Assembly (NCBI GenBank): GCA_001606155.1
Contig: LODT01000031.1
Coordinates: 248,001-312,000, forward strand
Direction: 5' to 3'
Source of the DNA: Tieghemostelium lacteum
Lineage: Eukaryota; Evosea; Eumycetozoa; Dictyosteliales; Raperosteliaceae
DNA length: 64,000 nt
Under the pieces are notes generated by a model. That model did no database searches. It was not told the DNA's origin and saw nothing but the letters and a program-made list of their open reading frames with translations. The translations under genes were made by a program, and so were the position numbers. This document shows positions 1-9,928 of this stretch, piece by piece. Each line of letters opens with the position of its first letter. Within the stretch, counting starts at the first letter, position 1.

Positions 1-1058
1 AACAAAAAGGAAATATACCTTCAAATTGTCAGGAATTTGATTTACTTTTAAACAAAGTTCCTAAAAAAGTGGTGGTTCAAGAACCTGACAGATACCCTGA
101 CACTTTTTATAAGACTATTAAATTTAATCAGAAAAACAAACCGGAATCATGTAAATTCTCACCAGATTCAAAGTATCTTGTAACTGGATCTCTGGATGGA
201 TTTATAGAGGTTTGGGACTATGAAACAGGTCAATTAACTCGACAACTTAGTTATCAAGAGCAAGATGAATTTATGATGCATGATGATACCATTCTATGCC
301 TGAGTTTCTCATTGGATTCAGAGTATCTTGCAAGTGGATCTCTGGACAAAATGATAAAAGTTTGGCATATCAAAACTGGAAAATGTTTGAGAAAATTTGA
401 AAGTGCACATGGATCTGGTGTGACATGTCTGGCATTTTCAAAGAATTCCACATCAGTGTTATCTGGATCTTTTGATACTACTTTGAAACTTCATGGACTC
501 AAAAGCGGAAAGACATTAAAGATCTTTAGAGGTCACCAATCCTTTGTAAACGATTGTTGTTTTAGTGGTCCTCAAGAAGAAAGAATTCTATCATGTTCAT
601 CAGATGGTAAAATTAGAATTTGGGATAGTAAATCTTCAGATTGTCTACAGATACTCTCGTCAGCTCAACAAGTGAATATTCGTGATATAGCAGTTAGACA
701 AATTATCCCATTAATCAAGTATCCAGATCAATTGGTAGTATGTAATAGTTCATCAATAATCTCTATACTCTCAATTAAAACTCAAAATATTATGAGAAAT
801 TTCACATCGGATAATGACAAATCATTCCTAATGTGTACATTGTCACCTCAACAAACCTACCTCTATGCCATCTCAGAAGATAATTTTTGTTATATTTTCA
901 AACTCACTGATTCCACTTTAGTTAGTAAACTCAAAGTCCACGATAATGAAGTCATAGGTATATCTCAACATCCTCATAAAAACATACTAGCAACCTATGC
1001 AAGTGATGCAACTCTAAAAATTTGGAAATCATCCAGTAACAACAATCCCTCACAATAA
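1..1058 (+). CDS. smu1: SMU1-like WD40 splicing factor, 3' part
   Basis: Partial gene: the reading frame is open from the left edge (frame starting at base 3), so the N-terminal LisH/CTLH part lies outside the window. The visible part carries WD40 repeats: blades with GSLDGFIEVWDYETG, GSLDKMIKVW, GSFDTTLKLHGLKSG and CSSDGKIRIWD, and a last blade ending ATYASDATLKIWK. The order and wording of these blades, including TIKF near the start and VIGISQHPHKNILATY near the end, match the SMU1 family closely. SMU1 acts with RED/IK in the nucleus in activating the spliceosomal B complex and affects splice-site choice. The first ATG-like codon in the window (GTG at 69) is not a true start. It is followed by RPL26 on the opposite strand, in tail-to-tail orientation with about 145 bases between the stops. 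The family call is strong; only the missing N-terminus is uncertain. Confidence 0.93.
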   Translation, partial: QKGNIPSNCQEFDLLLNKVPKKVVVQEPDRYPDTFYKTIKFNQKNKPESCKFSPDSKYLVTGSLDGFIEVWDYETGQLTRQLSYQEQDEFMMHDDTILCLSFSLDSEYLASGSLDKMIKVWHIKTGKCLRKFESAHGSGVTCLAFSKNSTSVLSGSFDTTLKLHGLKSGKTLKIFRGHQSFVNDCCFSGPQEERILSCSSDGKIRIWDSKSSDCLQILSSAQQVNIRDIAVRQIIPLIKYPDQLVVCNSSSIISILSIKTQNIMRNFTSDNDKSFLMCTLSPQQTYLYAISEDNFCYIFKLTDSTLVSKLKVHDNEVIGISQHPHKNILATYASDATLKIWKSSSNNNPSQ

Positions 1059-1202
1059 ATATATTGTGTATAATATATCTTCTAATATTTGTGTTTTCAG
1101 ATAAGTTAAGTGGGTGTTTTTGAGATCTAAAATTGAGTAGGGAGGGTGGTATGGTTGTTTTTTTTTATACTATATTTCAGCCATTTATTATAAGGGTATT
1201 AT

Positions 1203-1714
1203 TTAGTTAACATCGGCAGAGACTTCAGTTTTGGTGATTTTACCTTTGTCTGATTCTTTGGTTCTGTTTTTACGATCCAATAAAGCTTTACGATCATTGT
1301 CTAATTTTAATTTAGTAATGACTACGTTTGATGGATGAATACCGATTTGTGCAGTGTTACCATTGACTTTTGGGGTGGTGAGTTTGTCAATGTGGATAAC
1401 GTATTTCTTTCTGTAACAAGCAATGACTTTACCTTCGGCTTGTTTGTGTTCACCAACAACAACACGGACTTCGTCGTCTTTTCTAATTGGGACTGATCTG
1501 ACCTATATTTTCATAATCAATCAATAATCCAATTAATATCCTCTATTCCTGTCTTAATCCTAATCCTGTTCTTATTGAAACCTACGTTGTATTTGGTACG
1601 GAGATCCTTAGATAAAGGAGCACTCATACGGATTCTTCTTTCACCAGAAGAGGCGGAGAAGTGAGCCTTTCTTGACTTTCTTCTTGATGAGGATACGTTT
1701 GGATTTAATTTCAT
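1203..1714 (-). CDS. rpl26: 60S ribosomal protein L26 (uL24)
   Basis: Two exons on the minus strand: 1714-1586 and 1502-1203, with an 83-nt intron (GTAGGT...ATATAG, phase 0). The joined protein has about 142 residues, close to the usual 140-145 of eukaryotic L26. It starts [20 protein letters not shown], continues [13 protein letters not shown] across the splice into [12 protein letters not shown], and carries the KOW-type loop with the [15 protein letters not shown] region. It ends [10 protein letters not shown]. uL24 binds 26S-type rRNA near the polypeptide exit tunnel of the large subunit. The short first exon and small intron fit dictyostelid ribosomal protein genes. The start is head-to-head with URM1, about 440 bases away, so the promoter region may be shared. 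Confidence 0.95.
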
Positions 1715-2151
1715 TGTATACTGTGTGAGGCTGTTAATCTAAATCACTACAAACGAAAAATTCAAAAAAAAAATTTTCCAAAGACAAAAAATAAAAAAAA
1801 AATTTAAAAAAAATTAAAATTTCATTTGTCTCGAGACTCTTTTATCTTCTACATTTCCCCCTCTCCAATAATATCATTATTTTATCATCAAACTAATTAC
1901 AAAAACTATAATTAACTGTTATTTGAAATATTGAATCATTAAATCCAATAATTAAATCCTCTATGGTTAATATTAGAAATGCTTTCTAATAACAAATAAC
2001 AAATTAGGAATATTTAAAAAGAGAGAATAAAAGAGGTAATTAAATAGATATTCTTTACACCTTCTCAATATTCAAACTTTTTTAAAATTAAATTTTATAA
2101 AAACTTGTTTTAGTTTCGTAATTAGATTTTTACTGTTTAATCTTAAAAAAA
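1715..2151. promoter_or_regulatory. Divergent intergenic region, RPL26 / URM1
   Basis: This stretch separates two gene starts that point away from each other, so it should hold both promoters. It is AT-rich with A-runs next to the RPL26 start and a pyrimidine-rich patch near 1830-1866 (CTCGAGACTC followed by CCCCCTCTCC). No ORF or RNA gene was recognised. Confidence 0.5.
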
Positions 2152-2590
2152 ATGAAAATTAAAGTTGAGTTAAGGTATTTTAGAGAATATTGATATTTGG
2201 GTTCTAGCAAATGAAAGACTAATCATATATTTAAATAATATAGCGGTGGATTAGAATTATTATTCAATAAAATTAAAACACATGAAATTACATTCGACGA
2301 TAAAAAATCTATACCGTTAAAGGATTTGATAATATGGATGAAAGATAATTTATTGACTGAAAGAGAGAATTTATTTATTGTAGATGGAACTGTGTATGTA
2401 GATATAGACTCATTGGTCTCAATACTACAATGTAAATACTTACATAAGAATACAATTGATGTTATAATATAGGCGTCCAGGTATTTTAGTTTTGATTAAT
2501 GAAGCTGATTGGGAACTTTATGGAGGTATTGGATACGATGTAGAGGATGGTGATAACATTATATTCATTTCAACTTTACATGGTGGTTAA
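2152..2590 (+). CDS. urm1: Ubiquitin-related modifier URM1
   Basis: Three short exons, each too small to stand out alone: 2152-2174, 2244-2393 and 2473-2590. Introns are 69 nt (GTATTT...TATAG) and 79 nt (GTATGT...TATAG). The joined protein has 96 residues (family about 99-101) and begins [18 protein letters not shown]. It continues through [13 protein letters not shown] and [19 protein letters not shown], and ends FISTLHGG. The terminal di-glycine is the defining feature: it is adenylated and thiocarboxylated by the E1-like Uba4/MOCS3. URM1 then donates sulfur for the 2-thiouridine at the wobble position of tRNAs and can also be conjugated to proteins. Both splice joins restore family residues exactly (LSGGLELLF and TVRPGIL), which makes the model convincing. 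It lies head-to-head with RPL26 and tail-to-tail with TIM14. Confidence 0.95.
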
Positions 2591-3038
2591 AGGGTGGTGA
2601 TATATATACTTTTAGATTTTGAAACATAAAACATTTTGGTATAAACTTCTAAAACAAACTAATAACCATTGTATATAGAATAAAAAAAGACAGATCTGAT
2701 TGATTTAATATATTTTATCCTTTAAATATTGGGAATATTTAAAGTTGTTATTAGGTGTGTTTGTTTATTATAAAAAATAATTGTTCGGTCATTTTCATTT
2801 ATCTTTGTGAAATAAATAAAATTTTGATAGTATTGGGGTGAGTTGAATGTTGGTGGGAGTCTGTATACAATTGGGTATATATGTGTAAAAGGGTGAGTTG
2901 AAATTGATTTTCATAGTTTCGTGAACATGGGACAAAAACTATCGTTTTAGTTTTGTTTTTTAAAGTATGGTTTTGAAGGTTGTGGGAATATTAACTATAT
3001 GGTAGGTTTGGCATATTATTAGTTTAGGTTGTTTTGTC
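2591..3038. other. Intergenic, tail-to-tail URM1 / TIM14
   Basis: About 450 bases between two gene ends. It contains AT-rich sequence with AATAAA-like signals and several G/T-rich patches (GGGTGAGTTG at two places around 2837-2900). No convincing ORF or RNA gene was seen. Confidence 0.4.
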
Positions 3039-3371
3039 TTAGAACTGTTTATCTAGCATGCTTTTAGCTTCATTAATTTTAGTAGCTAGATATGATGAAC
3101 CACCCTTATCTGGATGGTTACGAATAATCAATGCCTTGTGTTTATTCTTTATCATATCTTTTGTGGCATCTTTTGGTAATTCTAAAATCATGAATGCCTC
3201 TTCTTCAGTCATTCTAGATGCAAATCCTTCGTCCATTGTTCTCATTAAAGAGGGGGATGCTGTAAATGATGTAGTTTGTACATTCTTTGTTCTTTGTAGT
3301 ACTCTTAATGTAAATCTAGTGGCATATGCCATACCGGCAACTGTAACTCCTATTAAAAATGGTGTTGCCAT
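3039..3371 (-). CDS. pam18: TIM14/PAM18, mitochondrial import motor J-protein
   Basis: A 110-residue protein with one N-terminal membrane segment (residues about 4-25, after MATPFLIGVTVAG) and a C-terminal J-domain. The J-domain carries the HPD triad at residues 86-88 inside RNHPDKGGSSYLATKINEAK. This is the layout of PAM18/TIM14 (human DNAJC19, 116 residues). The protein sits in the inner mitochondrial membrane at the TIM23 channel and stimulates the ATPase of mitochondrial Hsp70 during matrix import. The frame is open 28 codons further upstream, but those codons are a run of Lys and Phe from A/T tracts with no family resemblance. The Met at 3371 gives the normal length and was chosen. Confidence 0.93.
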   Translation of the reverse strand: MATPFLIGVTVAGMAYATRFTLRVLQRTKNVQTTSFTASPSLMRTMDEGFASRMTEEEAFMILELPKDATKDMIKNKHKALIIRNHPDKGGSSYLATKINEAKSMLDKQF

Positions 3372-3586
3372 TCTCTGTACCTCTTTGTATATCGCTCTTT
3401 TCTTTTTAAAATAAAAATAAAAAAAGAAAAAACTTTTTTTTTTGCTTCCCCACACAATTATTACACACCTAAAAAGGATTAAATAGAACTCACAAAACTA
3501 AAAAAAAATAAGATATGAAATGATTGATTATTGATTTTTAAATTCTCTTTTTATTTCTTTATTTTTTTATTGAAATGGTTTGAGAA

Positions 3587-5328
3587 TTATATGTTAATTT
3601 GGGATGTGGCTATGGCAGCCAATGATTCTAAATTAAAAAAGTCAAAAGATCTTGCCTTGAGTTTCTGGATAGTTGGTAGAGTTGGTGATGAGGTATTTGG
3701 ACTGGAACTTGAACTTGAAGATAGAGTACTACTATTAGGGCTAACAGAATTGGTATTAGAAGTAAACAAATTTGGTTGAGAAGTTGATTTACGTGGTTCG
3801 AAATTCCATGTGATTACAGGTGACAGAATATTTAGTGGCTGTTGTTGTAATTGTTGTTGTTGTTGATCTTGACATTCATTAATAAGATTGGAAATTGGTG
3901 ATTTTCTCTTTGTTGTAAAATCGTCATCACTTGTATCGCTATTTCTGTTACTTTTATTATTATTACTATTATTACTATTATTGTTACTATTATTAATTTT
4001 ACTATTATCATTATCATTATTATTATTAATATTATTTGGTATGGATTGGAAATAAAATTCACCATTAGATCTGACTTTTTTAATTTTTGGACCTTCTTCA
4101 GGTGGTGAAAATGTGGAGAGTGCATTTAGACTATTTTCTTTATCCAACAGGTTATTTATACTGAAATTTTTGATATTGGATGATGATGGTAATGATAAAA
4201 CATTTATGATATTTAATGCCTGGTAGGATGGTAAAATATTTCTATTATTATTGTTGTTATTGTTATTACTGTTACTGTTATTTGGTGTTGGTTGTTGTTG
4301 TTGTGGTTGTTGTGGTTGTTGTTGATTATTGTTAGCAGGTTTAATATTACATGGAGCTTGGGTTGGTGAAGAAATTGGTGATGAGACTGGACTGCTATTC
4401 GAACTGGCTACATTGAGTGAATTGATTTTAAGTGATGATGCTGAGAGATTGGATTTAAAGGAACTTGATGATTTGCTGCTAGAAGCTTCATCAATTTCGA
4501 ATAGGGTTGGAGAGGATGCACCAGAGTCTGCAGTACTACTGGATGAAGAGGATGAGGAATTGGATGCAGAGTTTGCTTGTGAGATTGCAGAGCTTGATGA
4601 TGTCAGTAGGACATCTGTAAGTTGATGATAACGTGTTTTACATTCCAAAGCAGTACGAAGTGTATTGGTATGTTTTAATTTTGCAAGATATTCGCTAACC
4701 TCTAACCAAGAGAGATTATCTTGCATTTCTTGTACTTTTTTCAAGAGGATTTCATCTTCTTTTGGCACCCAAAGTACCTCTCGAGATTGTAATGCTTTTA
4801 GGTATTGGTAACGACATTGAATATCAGTACGTTTACAAATTCTTTTGGCAATCTTTTTCCAACAGGAACCGTGTTGATTTACCAAACGTAATAAAAGTTC
4901 TTCTTCATCTTCATCCCAAGGTCCTTTTCTGATATCAGGTGACAATACTCTCTTCCAATGTTGTGCACATTGAGCACCAGTCTTTTGTCCACCCATCTCT
5001 GCTGATATTCTTTTCCATTTCTTTTCGCCATACACTGAAACCAATTGAAATAATTTTTGATTTTCTTCTTTTGTCCATTTATTTGGTGATCTTCTTATAC
5101 CATTTTGAATTGGACCTCTACCCCTTTTCTAAAAAAAATTTATAAATTTTAAAATTAGAATTTAAATCATATAAACTATATATTCATTACTTACTTTTGA
5201 ATTTGAACCATCATCTTTTGGTGATAAATCATAATCATTATCAGAAGATTCTTCATCCATTAGTTGTAAGTCATTATTGTTATTATATAATTGTAATTGT
5301 ATTTGTGTTGGTGATGATGATGTGGATG

Positions 5329-5364
<36 letters not shown>

Positions 5365-5419
5365 GAAAATATAATTGTAATTGTTGAGGATTTGGATTAA
5401 ATTTTAATTGGTCATTCAT
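3587..5419 (-). CDS. Three-repeat Myb-family transcription factor
   Basis: Two exons: 5419-5195 and 5128-3587, with a 66-nt intron (GTAAGT...TTTAG, phase 0), giving about 588 residues. The N-terminal exon is low complexity (a run of about 12 Gln, then Ser/Thr and Asn). Exon 2 opens with a basic stretch (KRGRGPIQNGIRR) and three Myb/SANT repeats. Repeat 1 (about residues 91-140) begins KWTKEENQKLFQLVSVYG. Repeat 2 (about 143-190) begins KGPWDEDEEELLLRLVNQHG. Repeat 3 (about 195-255) begins EVLWVPKEDEILL and is more divergent, with an insertion. The rest is Ser/Asn/Gln-rich with no recognised domain. The spaced Trp residues and the helix wording of repeats 1-2 indicate DNA binding. The protein should act in the nucleus; its targets cannot be read from sequence. 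An unusually long upstream region (4.5 kb) suggests complex control. Confidence 0.85.
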
Positions 5420-6004
5420 TTTGATTTTAATTTTTTATATATAGTGAAAATTGATGTGATATTATTACTAAATATGGTTGTTTAATGATTTTTTATAAAA
5501 AAAATACGATTGATGTTGTAATTGATATGAGATATATAAAAATTTAAAATCAATGATTTTAGAAATTGGATTTTTTTTTCCTATTTTTAGATATAAAATA
5601 AATATATCTCTAAATTATTATAAAATATTAAATATTAGAGTTCTGTTTTCTTTTGATTAATTAATTTGTTCTATTAAAAGTAATTGTATAAAAAAAGAAT
5701 AAAAATATAAAAAGATATTTCTGTTTTTGGTGATTTTGATTTTGTGTGTGTGATGTTGTTGGAAATATATAAAATAAAAAGAAATAAATAAAAAGATGGA
5801 TTTTTAAAAATATAATGAATATAAATAGTCTAAACAAAAATACAAAATAGTGTTTCGTATATCATTAAATTTGGTATGATGCTGTTGCAGGAAGTATCTT
5901 TGTACACAAATATCTTATCAATCTAAATAGATAGCAAACCCACTAGCATAAGGAATAAAATAAATGTATATTTAATTTAATTAAATATAAAATACACTAT
6001 CTAA

Positions 6005-6033
6005 GGGTGTGTGTGTGTTTTATGTGGGGGTGT
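6005..6033 (+). promoter_or_regulatory. G-rich GBF-like box cluster 1
   Basis: The stretch has GGGTGTGTGTGTG followed shortly by GTGGGGGTGTAG, in otherwise AT-rich DNA. GBF, the dictyostelid G-box binding factor, recognises G/T-rich elements of this kind upstream of post-aggregative genes. The assignment is by resemblance only. Confidence 0.35.
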
Positions 6034-6444
6034 AGTTTTTTTTTTCTTCTTGGACACTTGTTGATAGTAATACAGTACTTTTGATTTACGAAAGTGTATA
6101 AAATAATTTAAAATTATTAAATTAACAAAGAGTGGAGAGATTAAATAAATAATAAAAAGATTAAGAATAAACATCAAACAAAAGTGTATTTCATTTCTCT
6201 TTTAAAATTTAAAGAGATTGTACAATAAAAATAAAAATTACAAGTTAATTAATTTCACAACAGAAGCTATAACAACAAGAACAACAAGAACAGTAAAAAA
6301 AACACTGATATTTTAAATATATCAAAGATGAGTTGAATGAATAAATTAGCAACATCCAACTACCAATTATAAAATCAAAGATTTAAATTTTCCAATGGTA
6401 GGGTGAAGAGTGATATTGATGATAAAAATTATAAAAAATATTCT

Positions 6445-6464
6445 GTGGTGTGGGGGTGGGTGTG
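6445..6464 (+). promoter_or_regulatory. G-rich GBF-like box cluster 2
   Basis: This 20-bp run includes GGTGTGGGGGTGGGTGTG, the most G-rich stretch of the 4.5-kb interval. It lies about 430 bp from cluster 1 and about 1 kb upstream of the Myb start. It resembles paired G-boxes of developmental dictyostelid promoters; no binding is shown. Confidence 0.35.
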
Positions 6465-9400
6465 ATTTTTATAAATAAATGTTTTAAAAGATTTAAATAA
6501 AAATCATTTGTAATAACAATGTTTTGTTGAGTGAAATAGCAATAAGGAAAATTGAAATCAACTACTATATACTAAATTTATATACATGGTTGGTTGTTTT
6601 TTTTTTTTCTTTTTGGTTATTGTATACGCGTATTTTGATTTACGAGATTCAATGTTTTACATAATAAATGTGTGCACAGCAGTCTGTTTTTAACCAATTG
6701 GCAATAATAAGAATAGAATTGTGTTGGGTGTGAAGTAGAATAAACAATAAAAACAAAAGGTATGTGACAAACATGACAATAACATGGTAGTTGGTTTCAA
6801 CTATCCATTATTACGAAATGGTAAAAACCAATCTTTAACACATCAAACAAAACAATAATTGACGATCGTACTGTTATAATTATTTTTAATAATTGTTGTA
6901 AAACACTTGATGATACACTTCACAAATCTAGATTCTTTTAATTTATCATTATTATTATTGTTTTTATACTAAATACCACAATTGTCAAAAATATCTGATT
7001 TTACACAAAAGTATAAAAATTATTAAACAAAATATATATAAATTATTAAAATTATAATTTGTTTAAATTAAATATTTACATTTAAATTCGATTGTTATTG
7101 TTTCGGTTGTTTTTCTCTATCTTTCTCTTTCTTTTACTACTTTTAATTATTATTAATGTTTTATATATATAACCACTACTACTAAAATATATATATTTGA
7201 TTCTTTTAAATTAATATTCTGCAGAATTTTATAATTAGTAAATTTATATATATATTTTTAAAAATATATATTTGGTGTTGAATTTGTGTCTATGAAAAAT
7301 AATTAATTCAATCAAAAATTTAATTACAAAGAAAATGAATAATAATATAATATAATATTATTAATTATTTTTAAAAATTGTTTGTTATGTTTTTTTGGTG
7401 GAATGAATAAAAATAATAAATTACTACTACACTATATACCACTACTACACTATTAATAATTTTTATATATATCAAACACATCATCGACAATAAACATCAT
7501 CACCAAAATGGATGAAAATACAATCTAATTAGGTTTGATAGGATGTGTAGGGGTTGTTTTTACTTGGAGACATTTTTGTTTTGAAACACATTGCAATGGC
7601 TAGAGGTGTTGACTGAGACACAACTATTATTCCATTGATTCAATACACACTAATATTTATATATAAATACAAAGTGTATATACATTATATGTATATATTG
7701 TACTTTAATAAAAATAGAGGCACTTTCTACCTCTGAGAAAATACACACTAAAAAAACAATAAAATAAGGAGGTGTTTAAACAACTAATATTTACACTGTA
7801 TATTTCTCTTTTTCAGGAAAGGCTACCTGATACGGAGATATCATTTACAAAAAAATATATTTTTAACAAATTGTTAATTAATTGATGGATCAGAAAAAAA
7901 ATCCACCCCTTCCCACCACACTTTTTTTATTTTTGGATTTTTACAGTCCAACAAAAAAAAGAGGTGTAGTGACAGAAAAAACAATAAAAACACAAAAATA
8001 GAAATTTTTATATCTCTATTATGAATATGTATAATGATGGACAAGACGAATACTTTAAAGTAATTCTATGTTTAAATATCTTCTACAACTCTATTGATAA
8101 TATAAATGTGGTTTGTCCAATCAAAACAATGAATCTAACAAATACTAACCTTATTCTATACAATTCCTCTACACTTCTTGTATTGATTTTATTGGACAAA
8201 CAAAAATTTTTAAAATTTTCGAATATACAATATATATTGAACTAATTGATGGACAAAATAAATGTTGGAGAGAACTTTAAAATTATAAAAGTGCGTATTT
8301 ACAGATTTTGTTTAGAACTCCTCCAACAAACAAGTAGTTTTTTTTTTTTGGTCAGTTGGCAATGATATTTAAGTATAGTTGTTGTTGTTCTAATTTATTT
8401 TGTGTAAAAACTAAAACTATTATTGGAAGTAACCGAAATGAAAAGAATCTGAAAAAAAAAATAAAAAAAATAATCTTACACTTTAAGATTTTATAAAACA
8501 AGGATTATCTAATTGTGACCAAAGAATGTGAAGTTTTTTTTTTATATATATTTATAAAACTTAAAGTTTGGAGGTCTAGACTCCGATACAATTTTTAAAA
8601 ATGAAATCGATCTAGTAATTTAAAAAATAAGGTACCCTTTACTAACTAGGTTATTGGATTCCAAAAGAAGAGATCTTAAAAAAAAACAAAAAAACATTTT
8701 TCAAAACAAAAAAAATTTGATCTCTTAAAAAAGATATTTTGGTGAAATCGAAAAATGCGATTTTTTAAAGTGGATTTTATGGATTTTAACAAAAATTATA
8801 AAAAAAAAACAAGTAGAGAGGATGGATAGACAGACTACCCCTCTGTAATTTTTTGACACATGTGTGAATTTGCAATTGTGTTATGTGGAATGCATTTAGT
8901 GTACACATACATTGATTTTAGTATTTAAAGTTGTTATTGAGTTTAGTGAATATATTTGAGATCACTGTGAATGTTAAATATTTTAATTTTTAGTGTTGAA
9001 GTATTTGATGATGTATTTGGTATTACAATTGTATTTATATATAAAAAAAAAAAAAAAGAATTCTAATTAAAGATCTTTTAAAATGGTTCGATTTGTGGTG
9101 AGAATATGTGAAAATAAAAATATAAAACACAAACAACAACTAATATATAAAAACACAGAATGTAACAGATGGAGTGGAATGGAAGATATAAATAAAATTA
9201 TAGAGTTTGGTTATTTTTAAAATACATAAAATGTAAAGTAATTCATCAAAAAAAAAAAAAAACCTAAGTCACATGTTTTGCGAAAGTCAAATCAAATGCA
9301 ACAAAATATCTTTTACATTTTTTTTCATATTTTGGAATATAGGCCTCTTTGTACAAACGAGCACATGGTAAAAATTTGAAGATATTTTGTGAAAGTTTTG

Positions 9401-9928
9401 TTTTAAAAGAGCAATGGTGAGGGGGGTTAACTTAATACTAAATTTTCTCTCACGCCCAAAGAATGTAGAATTGGGTGATGGTTATTTACTCTTTAAAATA
9501 TCTAAATTTCGATTGGTTAAAAACGTATAAACAAAATTAATCAATAATATCATTCTACAACATTTCTTCGTCACCCCATCACCATCAAACAAAAACCCAT
9601 ATCTAAAATTAATTTTATATTGGAAATCGATGAGTAAATTAATCTTTAATGGCAGTGATATAAATTTTCAAATAACACATGAAGGTATTAATTAATTCAT
9701 AGGTTTTTAAGTTAAAATGACAAGTAATCCTCATTTCGTAATTTCACGTTCCACTTCTTGAGATTTTATTTTTCATTAAAATTTCGAAGCTTCCACACAT
9801 GTCTTTAGAAAAAATTAATGGAGCCAACCTCTTTAACATTAAATAGATAAATAAATTTTAATTTTTTTTTTTTTTAATTTTTTCAATTTGGTATTATACT
9901 TTTATAAACTTTTGATATTATTGGGTAC

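Larger units (their letters stand above)
5420..9928. promoter_or_regulatory. 4.5-kb gene-free divergent region (Myb / alcohol oxidase)
   Basis: This is by far the longest interval without a gene in the window. Both flanking genes start at its edges and are transcribed away from it. It is highly AT-rich, with many A and T tracts. It also contains isolated G-rich clusters (6005-6033, 6445-6464), scattered CCACC/ACACCC clusters (for example 7901-7921), and a 13-bp repeat (6079-6091 and 6633-6645). A short open frame at 8021-8245 has no coding character. No tRNA, snRNA, transposon or protein-coding exon was recognised. The most likely role is extended regulatory sequence, perhaps with an unrecognised noncoding transcript. 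Confidence 0.45.

Noticed and set aside
3372-3455. Upstream extension of TIM14 (MWGSKKKSFFFFYFYF...)
   Set aside because: The residues come from A/T tracts and would add a tail not known in the family; the inner Met gives the normal length.
4329-4625. Plus-strand frame opposite the Myb gene (and similar frames opposite low-complexity genes)
   Set aside because: Antisense of Ser/Asn/Gln codon runs commonly leaves long open frames; no independent coding signal.
6786-6806. Hairpin GGTAGTTG-GTTT-CAACTATCC considered as a small RNA
   Set aside because: The stem is short with a bulge, and no promoter element or conserved end sequence of dictyostelid class I RNAs was found.
8021-8245. 74-codon open frame in the long intergenic interval
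   Set aside because: Composition matches the surrounding AT-rich DNA, no family resemblance, and no splice partners.
8564-8584. Stem-loop TGGAG-GTCTAGA-CTCCG that looks like a tRNA anticodon arm with a CTA anticodon
   Set aside because: No D-arm, T-arm (GGTTCRA) or acceptor stem is present on either side; the match is a short chance hairpin.
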